DNA of 64,000 nucleotides from the NCBI GenBank assembly GCA_018806985.1, contig JADANN010000398.1, forward strand, positions 453,501-517,500, read 5' to 3'. A model generated the notes under the pieces. It saw only the letters and a program-made list of their open reading frames with translations, was not told where the DNA came from and did no database searches. Below are positions 33,665 through 45,000 of this stretch, piece after piece; the first letter of the stretch is position 1; each line of letters opens with the position of its first letter. Made by a program: the position numbers and the translations under genes. This DNA is from Angiostrongylus vasorum (Eukaryota > Nematoda > Chromadorea > Rhabditida > Metastrongylidae).

Positions 33665-34475
33665 GTATACTGCAACACAACAGTAAATTCTTCCGACGGA
33701 ATCAAAGAACTTCTCGTTGGGCAAATAGAGCGAGCAAAGGATTTTGCACGTGTGAGAAGAATCATTATGTCCAAAAATCAAAAATCAACTCATCTTGAGT
33801 TAAATGTTGTTTTGAAGCAAATCGGTCATATTGTGCGCAATGTGGAAAATAAGGTAGTTTTGGAAATAAAACGTGAAAAGAAAACCCTCTTCCCAACGGT
33901 TTACCGCCTCATCGTGACTGGGAGGTATTCCTGGGTGTCTTGCTGCGATGTACAGCTGGAGTATTCATCCCTTCAACAAGGTCTTCCAAGCTGAGAAGGA
34001 GTCCGGCGTTTCCATCTGGAAGCCTAGCTAAGAGTAAACCAATACCAGGATACACCACCGTCCTGGTATCAAATTAGTCACATGGTGGCAAATCTCCCTC
34101 TGATCCAAAAGAGCTGCGACTGCTTGTCGTGGTGACGACCTAGGGCAGACTTTGGCGAGGTTGTCCTCGAGATTCCAGGGAATCACAATGGCTTAACCAG
34201 CAAATCTCCAAAAATGGTGATTATGCTGAGGCCAGCACAAATAGTGAGGACGGGCCGTTCAAGTTTCAAGTAAGTAAGTAAAGAAAACCCTACAAGATAA
34301 AGAAGTTGACTGGCCCTATCCCTTTCAAATATTTATTGGGGCAAAAAAACGTACGCATTCTTTTTTTTCTACAAGACTCCACATCCCATTGTACAAATCA
34401 AAGCAATTCCTTTATTCTGTGTGTTTCCCATATGCTATATCCACTTTAGGCGCTTGGAATTTCGTGCGGATTTGA
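33665..34475 (+). pseudogene. open frame interrupted by family-3 retroposon
   Basis: A plus-strand frame is open from 33665 to the insertion at 33888 (GIKELLVGQIERAKDFARV, LKQIGHIVRNVENK) and resumes after the element at 34292 (DKEVDWPYPFQIFIG) to TGA at 34475. Taking out 403 bases (insert plus one TSD copy) leaves 135 sense codons without a stop. The insertion is not a multiple of three and breaks the frame. The function is unknown. The residual gene could be spliced around the insert, but I see no matching borders. Confidence 0.6.
33877..34291 (+). mobile_element. family-3 retroposon with 12-bp TSD
   Basis: The element 33889-34279 is flanked by exact aaagaaaaccct copies (33877-33888 and 34280-34291). 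The 5' end is cttcccaacggtttaccgcc. The 3' end has an aagtaagtaagta simple tail, typical of non-LTR-driven retroposition. Confidence 0.9.
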
Positions 34476-34786
34476 CTCTCTACTGATGCTTTTCGGTTTT
34501 TGTTATGAATCTAGTTGAATGCTGTTCGAGTAGTTACGACGTACTAGGGCGCGCCAAGGTCTCCATCAAAAACTCTCTGGATGTTGTACATCGGTAGGGG
34601 CTCATCCCATGCAAGTCTGATACCAATTTCCTGATCTCGGAATTATGGGAGGATTCGGGCCGTTTCAAACACCTTACGCGTACGTACGCGCATCATTAAG
34701 AGGCATGCTATTTAATCTATCACCTGACCATAAGCGGCCGAATTATGATTACTGTATATCACCTGTATCACCTGTAGTCCCGTTGA
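34476..34786. other. possible degraded SINE1
   Basis: Bases 34550-34690 keep ggcgcgcc, a cccatgcaagtctgataccaa core and a gatctcggaatta box. Too decayed to call firmly. Confidence 0.35.
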
Positions 34787-35035
34787 TCATTGAGTGACCC
34801 GAGCGGGCACCAGTGAATCTTCCAATTTTTTCCTGTCGCATGCAAGAGTGGCCCAGTGGGTTTTGCTCGCTCTAGGGACTCGTTGAGCATCATATCTTTC
34901 TTCTAGTCTTTTCGTGAAGAACTCTGACCATCTCATCGGCGGTATTCCTGCAGTGCGTTTGACATTCCGAGGAAACCAGTCACTAAAGGCTCTTGTCCAT
35001 CGGTTGTCGTTCATACGCTTTACGTGTCCGGCTAA
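34787..35035 (-). mobile_element. RTE-type non-LTR retrotransposon, 3' ORF end
   Basis: The minus strand encodes NDNRWTRAFSDWFPRNVKRT, GIPPMRWSEFF and RVPRASKTHWATLACDR. This is the conserved C-terminus of RTE-class reverse transcriptases as found in nematodes. Only about 75 codons remain, so the copy is 5'-truncated. Confidence 0.88.
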
Positions 35036-36069
35036 CCTTATCCTCGACTGTTTGGACCGTATACAGAGAATACAAATCTTTCAGAAAATGATTCGTACAT
35101 TGTTTTTTGACTAGAGCCCAGAAGCAAAATGTTGAGTTACGTTAAAGTCTTATGACGCAGGGATTCATCATAACTTCAATTTTGCAAATAATAGTAATAA
35201 GTACATAGAAACGAGCAATTTTTCAAAGACGTTTTCTGTGAAATATCTGTTTTTTTGAACGGACAGCTAAAGAAACTTATTTATACAAATAACAGTTTCA
35301 ATGTAAATTGAAATAATAATAATAAAAAATAGTAATAATGAAAAAAAGATAATACTAATAGTAATAAGTACTAAGGATAAAGTTGTTAGTGGTAGCAATT
35401 ATAGGAGGGATTAAAGCAAAAATGATATGGAACGGGGTGCTTGTCAAGTGTCTCACCTGGAGGTGGATGAATGATCGAAACACTGCTGAGAGCTAAGCAC
35501 ACTTAAGCCGAGCCATCAACAAACATTGGCATGAGTACCGTCAACGCATACTGTAATCGACTTTTATTCTCTTAGCGAAGTCAAGGCAGATAAATAATGA
35601 CTAACGTCCTTGTATTGCTTGTATTTGTTTAGGAATATAGTTATGATGTACACGACAGCAAATATGACCAGGTTAAACAACCATGCATTGGTGATAAACA
35701 TTTTACATCTTCGTAGACAACGAACGTGCTTGTGTAAGAAGCACTCAGTTGTCCACCACCAGTTGACGAAAACGCAGTTTACTATATTCGTGAGCTCGAG
35801 TTGGAAACTTTGTTTTAAAGCGATCCTGGAACAGTGAGGAACACTGGAGGATCAAATGTGCCTACAAGGCTGTGACGAAGCTGTACCGTACGGAACGAAT
35901 CAACGTGCGGAAAACAAATCGCAGAGGCTAAGCGCTTCTGGCATTCTCTTTATCTTCTATTCTAATAAACAATATTCTCTTTATCTGGATTGATGTTCAT
36001 TCAGCTGGATACGGCAGCTCAATTTCATTACACTACGACACTGGATCCAGTTCATTACTGAAGAAAATG
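35036..36069. other. no supported gene
   Basis: Includes an AATAAT-rich patch at 35280-35370. A 75-codon plus frame (35610-35837) has no support. Confidence 0.4.
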
Positions 36070-36356
36070 ATAAAAAGGATAAAGTGTTCGGCATTGATCA
36101 ACCCCAAAGGATGCACCATGCATTCGACTTCATCAAGCACCGTTAAAGACGACCGACTGTGTAGCTGGTCTATAAAATGACTTCAAGTTCCCTACCGATG
36201 TATCAGGTTAGTGCGACTACCCTCCCAAAGTAGTCCGGTACCAATTCGCCGACTCCGGGTTGGTTGAAAGGTTGGTGAGCCTTGGTGTGGGATCGATCCA
36301 ACAACCACGTATGTATTGAAGGAGACCTCTGATTTCTGTTCTACAAGAGCCCACTT
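36070..36356 (-). mobile_element. SINE1 copy
   Basis: Minus-oriented, full length and diverged. The reversed B-box is gtgggatcgatccaa. Confidence 0.8.
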
Positions 36357-36692
36357 AAAGAAAAAACGTTTTAAGAGCATCATGACCATTGTAACTGCTT
36401 GTGGCTCAAACGCTTAGCATTTGTTGAGGATCCGAGTAGACCACTAAAGCCGGGCATGACAATTGAAAAACAATTGAAAAAAAAATAACAAATTGTATTA
36501 TCGTAGCTTTAATCAAAAATTTTGCCTCGAACAAATCGCTGTTGCTCTCGAAATGTATGTCAGATGACGTGTTTTCCTCCAAGAACTTCTTAATGAGGAG
36601 TAAGACAAGTACGCACTAGCAGAAGCAAATGTAACGTACTGTTCTGTTAGAGAATAATGCTTTGAGATTCATTTAATGCCTATTACTTTTTA

Positions 36693-36851
36693 ATGGCAAA
36701 GAAAGGCAAAGCAAGGGTCTCGGTTGGTGTTGTGGATAGCACGTGAGCTCCGGAGAAGGTAATCACTCGTTCAAAGCCCCTCCTCCTCTCCCCCCACCCC
36801 CTTGTAGTTCCGAGTTTTGCTCATATTTCAGCATCCTTGCGATTGTTATGG
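36693..36851 (+). mobile_element. SINE2 copy
   Basis: Plus-oriented. It has the head ttggtgttgtggatagcacg and 3' end tttgctcatatttcagcat, with a C-rich insertion (cccccaccccc) in the middle. Confidence 0.75.
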
Positions 36852-37606
36852 AATGAATTGGTAGCTTTGCCCTTCATACATAAAGAAAGATAATCTTATT
36901 AACAATGGGAAGGACAAGAAAGTAAAGAAGATTTTGCGCAAAAAAGCGAATATTCCTGACACGGATTTCTCGTTTTTTGAGGAGGAATCTGTTTAAGATG
37001 TTATATGACACTTCTTCATTTAACGAACATATGAACTGACGTTGAAAAGCGACCACGTACTTCCTCTGAGACTTGAAACAAACTCTTTTGAAAGTGTTTG
37101 AGAGTACTTGAGTGTATTCTGTTTCCGGTCCTTAGGTGGATCCAATCAAAAGATTAAAATCAAGGAATTAGGGAGGCCGTTCGTGCTCGGCATCCGGGCA
37201 AAAGTTCCACGTCTATCCTGAGAAGGCTCTCTAACTGGGCATATAGCTTCTTTCTTCGCAAAAGCAAAAAAGAAAGGAGAAGGAGAATGAACTTCATTTG
37301 CCGGACTTTAAGATATCTTTCGCTATGAGAGTACTGGGAAGATATACCAACGACAGAAAAGGGGAGCTAGGAAGGCAACCATGATTGCTCGCAATTTCGA
37401 AATCCCTTTTCTTAACGTTTGACGTAGTGTACCCAATTGGAGAACATTAATATGTAGTTGAGTACAACAATATCACAATCAGCTAAAAAATTCTTCTAAT
37501 CTGCGTCGTCGTTATGTCAAGGTTTCCCATGGAGTCATGGCATTTCCCTCTCCTCCCCACTTGTGCAGACTCGTTCTTTTCACAAAAGGCTTGAAAGCAT
37601 CTCTGT
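36852..37606. other. no supported gene
   Basis: No repeat family or convincing exon seen. Confidence 0.35.
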
Positions 37607-37996
37607 TCAAAAAACGAAATCCTGTGACCACCATAAAAAAGCGTTTGTTCCACTGCCTTGTTCGTATTGTAGCACAGTTATTGACAGCACCAGTAGAAAT
37701 ACTGCGGTTTCGTTCAGCACGTTCACAATAAGTTGCTTGAGCAAAGGCTCAAAAGTAGCCAAGAGACGTTTGAGCTTTATACCGTCACTGATGATGAATA
37801 GAGAATTCACTAGCGCTCCCAACAACCACTCGAAAACAACGTTAAATAGGTGACACAGGTAAATACACCAAACGCCGGCCAACCACAAATGCTCGCCGTT
37901 CCAGCTGACTGCAGGGCAATCAAACATGTAAAGCACACGAGACCTTACTTCTGAAAAACAGCTTCGGAAAGCTGAATTCTTTACTATGCTAAACAA
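37607..37996 (-). CDS. hypothetical membrane-protein ORF
   Basis: A 129-codon minus frame with two or three hydrophobic segments (LWLAGVWCIYLCHLFNVVF, ETAVFLLVLSITVL). An opposite plus frame of 96 codons overlaps and is less protein-like. It may be a multi-exon gene with unclear borders. Confidence 0.35.
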   Translation of the reverse strand: MFSIVKNSAFRSCFSEVRSRVLYMFDCPAVSWNGEHLWLAGVWCIYLCHLFNVVFEWLLGALVNSLFIISDGIKLKRLLATFEPLLKQLIVNVLNETAVFLLVLSITVLQYEQGSGTNAFLWWSQDFVF

Positions 37997-38004
37997 GCAG
38001 CACT

Positions 38005-38076
38005 TCAGCCCACTGGCATTTCCCTTTCACTGATTTCGAAAGGATCACGCTCATCACGCAGCTCCAGTGACTCATT
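38005..38076 (-). CDS. candidate terminal exon, acidic tail
   Basis: Acceptor agtcttag is followed by 23 codons (LELRDERDPFEISEREMPVG) and TGA, phase 0. It looks like a cytoplasmic tail. The upstream exons are unknown. Confidence 0.35.
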   Translation of the reverse strand, partial: NESLELRDERDPFEISEREMPVG

Positions 38077-39006
38077 CTAAGACTAACTGAACTGCGTGTG
38101 TGCGATAAATGTTCTTGCTTTGAAATGCAATATTCCAATCTAACTATATTCACTGTGTAGAGACGTAACATCAGCTTAGAGGAAACAGGGTTACATGTAC
38201 ATTTATCATAATGTATCTAGTACTGGAAGCATAGTGATCACAGGACATGAAAGTACGACACGAAAGTGAAATTCACATTCAAGATGTGCCCATTATCACC
38301 AAAGAAGAAAAATAGTGTACTAATATCTAAATGTTCAGGATAAAAGACGAATATCCTGACCACAACGGTATTTTAGTAGTTATTTAATTAAGGAATGTAG
38401 ATAAAATATATGAAACATGCTCAAATCTTCCACAAAGCATAAAACATAAGAAAAATCAATCAACCCGACTTGAACAATGATCCGAATAGACGGTTACAGG
38501 GCATCACCGAGAGCTTTCAGACCAGTGATTTAGAAGGAGGAATTTAACCAAAAATATGAAGAATTAGTAAAGACGGTATTAATAACTCCAATCAGACTTT
38601 AAGAGGTAATCGTTGAGAAAGTGAGGGAAAGAAAGAATCGTACACAACAGCTATAAATATGTATAGTGAAATTTGGAATGTCGCAATGAAAAATGAATGG
38701 ATGAATGAACCACCATGAAGTGGAGCAAATCAACGATCTCTAGAAAACAATTCGCACCTAACAATCTGAAACATGTGAAGCAAATGTGCAAACGATTCAC
38801 AAAAGCTATAGCAACTCAGTGATTATGACATAAATCTGGTCATCCGTGATGAGTTTCTTCAGCTCAGTCAAACTTACATAGTCAACCGATAAATTCTGTA
38901 AGAAGCTATTAAGGAAACGGTTTCCTAAATAACGAACAGAAACGCATGAAAACAGGAAAACAGAAAATATCAGACACGAACAAACGTGAAAATCATAAAG
39001 TGGTTT
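38077..39006. other. phosphatase 3' flank
   Basis: AT-rich, no exon seen. No canonical minus-strand AATAAA close to the stop. Confidence 0.4.
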
Positions 39007-42000
39007 TCAAGTCGCCGCGCTGCCAAGCTCCTCCGGTCCACGCGGTGCAGGCGGCTCATGTGGAAAATCCGGGACAGAATCGTCCTCACATTCATCACTG
39101 CTGTCATCATCGAACTGTAGTAGCAGATCATTATTTTCATTGGTAGGTGCGGAAAAAATTGGTGCCATTGGAGAGGGAGCAGATTGAGAGAGCTCCTTCA
39201 ACAAATACCAAGGGAAATGAGTAACATTCGATGTAGTAGTTATAGATAACAATTGCAAGACAGGGCTGTATATCTTCATATAAGTTATCCTTACCAAAGA
39301 CGGAGCACTCGGAGGTTCTGGTTGCTGGATACCTAACTGCTTCCTACAATAGTACGCAACACATTTGTGAACGAATTGGTATTGATCCTGAAAACGTGAA
39401 CACCGATAGCAATGTAGATAATACGAAATCTATGTACATCAAAAAGGCGCATATGCGAACCTAAGTGAAATCAACCGAAAATTTAAACTAAATAAGCAAC
39501 CTGTGTTTGTACCATACTTCCTCTCTGCTTCCTCAACCTCATCACAAGATCGAAAATATCTAGAGAGTCCAACTCTTTAGAACCGATAAGTTCCCTTATG
39601 TAGTTGACAGATATGATCGTCCCCGTACGGCCAACACCAGCACTGAATTCGTAACAGTACCAAACTCAAAAAATCTTTCATGAATTCAGAAAACCTTCGC
39701 TACTGGACTGCCTACAGATTCCCTGAATAAAATACATTCATATATACCTGCAGTGCACAAGGACTGGAGTATCACACTGTCCTTGAAGTTCTGCCATTTT
39801 TTCAATCATATTGATAAGTTGTTTCTCACCAGAAGGACATCCATGATCTGGCCATTCCCTAAATGGTGATTAATATACTGCCGAAGATACTGATTTATCC
39901 TATGAGTTATGTGTTACCCAAGCCAAGTAACATGTAACTCCAGCAAATGGCCTTTTGAACCTTCCACAAACAGAACTGTTCTTCTGTAGTCTTCATTGGG
40001 AAATCCCGCGTTTTCCATATCTCGCGCATCAATCAAGCTCTTATAATAATGCTTTAAGAAAATTTCTACTCTTTATGAAGGAAAAAAAACCCCTTCTACC
40101 ACCAACATTTCTATCAACTTTTGGCAAGGTTTTGTAGAATATGAGGAGGGATATAAGTGTTTTCCTATGTTTTCAATATCAGCAAATCGTGTACGGTGAT
40201 TTGGATCACCAGAGCGATTGGGAATGATGTAACAATCAACTGCTGATCTAAAAAATGAGTTCGATAAGGTGCAATCACCTTGCCAGCAGATTATTAAAAC
40301 TTCATCTTCGAATGGTTGCTCATCAGGAGTGAACCGATGTAATTTCCTGCATAACCCGTCGACAAAAAATGTGCAGTGTATCAGACGAAGGAGCAAGAGC
40401 TATATACAAGAGAGAAACAAGTCAAGAACCGAGAACTGATGAACAGATGGAAAGATTTAACTTTTGTGTGTGTGTGCGGTGTGTATGTGTGTATGTGTGT
40501 GTGTGTGTGGTGTCTGTGTGTGGTGTGTGTGTGTTGGAAACAAATTTGTCCACCTGCCAAGCACATGGCCGTCAGCCTTTGGTGCAAGACTTCACGGCAT
40601 ATCCATTTCTACCCATTCCACAGTACAACTCATCTTGACGACTTCAAAGGAAAGAAGAACTCGCGATCTTTGTAGAAATGAGGATTTTCATCGGTCTTCG
40701 TCTTAAGACGGAAGACGTGTGGGCGCCACAACTGAGATATTATTGGAGTAGCGGTAGTACAAATACATGATACACTCCTGTTTATTAATTATTGCAAGGG
40801 GACGAGTTAAAAAGCGGCGGAGTTGCTCAAAGGAATAGTGGAATGCGTGATGTCGTAGACTGTACAATATCCGTCCAATGGTCGGATTTTTCAACAAATT
40901 ACATGACCTTTACAAGAAGAAAAGTTTTGCACCAGTACATCCCACATATGAGGAAGAAGTATGGGGTCAAGGATGTACTGCAACAACATGGAGATGCAAA
41001 GTTCAAGGTCCAACTCGATTCGAGTTGGATTCAAATCAACAGAGTGAAAGTGTCTACACCTTCATGTGGCCATTTCCTGAAAGATGGCATTCAGCAGTCA
41101 AAGAAAAGCAGACGTAATGGCTGCCATAAGAAATTATACAAAAGCAGAATACGCTGGAATTCAGGTCAAGTAGGTCAGAACTCGATTCACCCATACACGT
41201 GGTTCTTCTTTTGGACTGTTTCAGTAGTTATTGTGGGAACGGTTAGTTGCAAAAGCTATAGTTTTTTGAGAACATATTGGAGGATTTCAAATTGTAAACA
41301 TTGCAGAAATTTTAAGGTTGTAAATCTATGTACTGCACGAGTAGCGCAATGGTAGATATACCGTTCAATAACACACGCGATGCCTTTGTTCGACTCTGAC
41401 CTAGATGAACGAAACGTATCATCTCTCCGGGTTCGATAAATTGGTACCAGACCTGTCTGGAAAGCTCTCTCCTATCGATAGAGTCTACTGGTTGTCCAGA
41501 GTGAAGACCTCGGAACGCCTTGGTAGGTTGTCCAAGATTTTAAGAAGAATCTATTCAATGAACTTCACAAAGAAGATCAAAAATTCTCAAGCAGCAGCCG
41601 AATTGAGACACAAAATCCCAACGCCTTCGTGGATGATGAACATGAGGAAACGAGTCGAATGAATTAAGTGCTAGAATCCACAAAATATGTAACGTCGGAT
41701 CATGTAAAATACAAGTAATTTGCGCGTGAAAAGTATATGTTGTGAAGGCTGAAGGCCGACAGAATGTGTATTATCACAGCAATGAACGGTTACGAGAATA
41801 AATGTTGCGATTATATAATGTTAGCAAGCATATACTTTTTGAAAATACGTTGACGAAAGCGACTTTCACAAGTTATAAACACTTCTATACAAGTTTCCTC
41901 CCTAATTTACTATAGCACCGTGACGATGAAGCGTTCCAAGTTCCCAGCATAAATGTTCGAAAAAGCTACAACTGAATGCCGATTCAAATCAAAAGAATAA

Positions 42001-45000
42001 GCACGAAAAAAGCTTCTCTACGTAGAATAGAGCTGTTCTTAATAACGCTCGCTATAAGATCTGTGTCCTTTAAGATATCGAACGAATACCAAAAGCATAG
42101 CAAAAAACTGTGCCGAAAAATAAACGATGAACAAGGGAGAATGAAACATATGTGACTCATTTCGTAGCTAATGTGTTAAGAGATAAAACGGAAAGTTGAC
42201 AATGGTTATTTGGTTAAAATTCTACTGGAACATGAACATATGTGGGTTTTCAGTCATCAGGATATAAATCGACAGACAAGAATTCAGAACAATTCGGTTC
42301 AGATTGCAAAAAGTACTTACTTAAAAATCTGGTTAGACACTGTTTTGATGGCTGAGTGGAATAAAACAAGTGTTGGAGAACATAATCAAATAAAGTTTTC
42401 ACTCCATACAGTTTCGGAAGAGGCGCGTGTGGAGCAGTGGTTGAAGGCGCCCTGCAACACACACATGGGATCGATCCCGCGCCCGTGATCCACCAAGCCT
42501 TCCATCACTCCGGGGTCGGCAAATTGGTACTAGACTTGTCTAGGAGGATAGCAGCACTGGCTCGATAAAGGTCACCGCGAGTCATTGTGAAGACCCGATA
42601 CGCATTCAACCACCTCCAAATAGTGCTTAATGAAGCCGAATGCATACCGTATCCCTCAGGGATTAATCAGCGCCGGAAGGTTTATCCTTTTGCCCTTTAT
42701 AGTTTCAGAAAACTTTTTAAACCAAATGAAACGACATAATCATTTAGATGGAAACACTTACATGTAATGCAACTGATGAACGATTTTCGAATCACCGTTT
42801 CGCTGATTTGCCATACGAAGGCGTCGCAATAGATAATCATCATCACCGAAACTAAATTCGCATCAAAGTTTCAGGAACACAACAACTAACAACTTAAAAT
42901 CTTTACGTTTCTCTACAAACAAACCTTTCTTCCGTCTCTAACGTGACCTCATAACGCCCAAAAAGAAGGCTTTTCCCGACTTCTGACGGCCAGTACCGCT
43001 CACATTTCACCTTGATATTGTAAGATGAATCAACAGCACACAATCATAAATGTGACCTTTTACAATGAAGCAGAATAAGTAGGACTGCGATTCTTCCAAA
43101 CGATCGATGTCCATCTTGTCGTGATTTATGGACATACCTTGTTCATTTCAACCAGTTTACACAGCATAACAATTAGATCGACCCTTTGTTCGTCAATCAT
43201 CTTCCACCTAAAAAGCTCCATATATGATCGACAAAAATGTGAATGGCAAAAAAGGGCAAACTCAGAGCTCTTTCGAGGAGCAAACTTGCGCAAAAGGAAG
43301 AAGAGATTACGTTGAAGAATTAAACAAACCATTCTTCTAAAGTAGAAGCGAGCGGTGCCTGAGCAGCGATGAAACGCATTTGTCCTCGTGGAAGGCTAAT
43401 AAATGATGCGTTAATGTATCCATTTGGGTTCTCGTCAGTTTTCTCTAGCACGACACGATTTCTATCATCTAAAACGTGAACTTTGACGTTCTCATCGCAT
43501 TTTTCATCTCATAGAAAGCCTCCGAATGAGCACGAACTATTTTACTTCAAAAGCTCGTCAACACTGCTACCGTGAATAAATTCCGTAATACAAATTCACC
43601 TAAAACAGTTGTCTACACACATTTACATCCGTCCTCAACATGGATGCGATGATGCGGAACTTCAACCGTTATAACAAATGCATTCTAGCTCGTCAGTGAA
43701 CTCTATTAATACACTCGCGACACACGGGATTGAGCGGTCCTGTCGCTTGATAGGGATAAAGGATAAAGTTCTCGGTTTTGATCAATCCCTGAGGGATGCG
43801 CCATTCATTCGACTTCATTAAGCATCGTTTGGAGGTGGTTGGATGCATATCTGGTCTTTACAATGACTCGCGGTGGCCTACCGATGTATCGAGGCAGCGC
43901 TGCTATCCTCCCAGACAAGTCTCCTACCAATTTGTCGATCCCGGAGGGATGGAAGTCCTGGTGAGCTATGGACGCAGAAATCGATCCCATGTGTATTGCA
44001 GGGCGTTTCCGACCACTGCGCTACATGCACCACAAATGTTTACATGGTAATGAAAAATGTTGCGATAATGTTAACAATAATAATTAGTAATGGTAATTAC
44101 AGTGTTAGTAAACATTTATGTATTGAGGTTTGTCTGCTGTGGTCATAACAGTGCTTGACTGAGTGGATTGCGTGTCAGACCGATTACTTCAGGCTTGAAG
44201 AAGGCGAAACAGCCGAAACGTCAGCTAGCAATGTATTGAAAAAATCTTCCTTTAACAACCTCCTGTTTGCTCATCAAGAAAACAGTCTATTATTGATTAA
44301 TGCGGAGGTTAAAAGAAAGTCGGTTCTGGGATTTGTTACATGAAGTAGCAGTTCATTGTTAATCAAATTACCACTTAGACAACTTGTCCGAATGAAATCT
44401 TTTGTGAATCACTAAGTGTAGAGAATGGCTTCTCCAATGGGACTCCTCCTACACTGATCTGCTTTCGACTAGCCATCGAATGAACGTTGAGCAGTGGTCG
44501 GAGGTGCCCCTTGCAATACACATGGGATCGATCCTGCACACAAGGTTCACCAAGCCTTCCATCCCTCTGGAGTCGGCAAATTGGTACCAGACTTGTCTGG
44601 GAGGATATCAGCACTACTTCGATACATCGGCAGGCCACGCCGAGTCATTGTCAGAACCAGACATGCATTCAATCACCTCTAACGATGCTTAATGAAGTCG
44701 GATGCATGGCGCATCCCTCAGGGAATGATCAACGCCGAGAGTTTTACCTTTTCTTTTTTATCGAATGAACATTGCGGCCAAAAGATCTGTAACCCAGTTA
44801 ACTGAAAACGGCTACTATACGTCCAAATCATTCACTCAAACCTCCATGTTTGGGCGTATGGATCCAAATTGTCGACATTGTGTTGGAGTGAAAACAATTT
44901 GAATTTTCCGATCTTTGCCAATGAGAAGTATAAAGTCGTAGGACGATATCAACACTTAAACTAGGGTCACCACAAACGGCTAAATAAGGGCTTGAAAGGG

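Noticed and set aside
36774..36792. C-rich run as possible G-quadruplex regulator
   Set aside because: It is a simple expansion inside a SINE2 copy with no nearby gene.
39918..40039. Using this segment as the phosphatase exon before the WPD exon
   Set aside because: The exon at 42762-42851 gives correct spacing to the WPD loop and a better match, so the main model uses that one. This segment is kept only as a possible alternative or relic.
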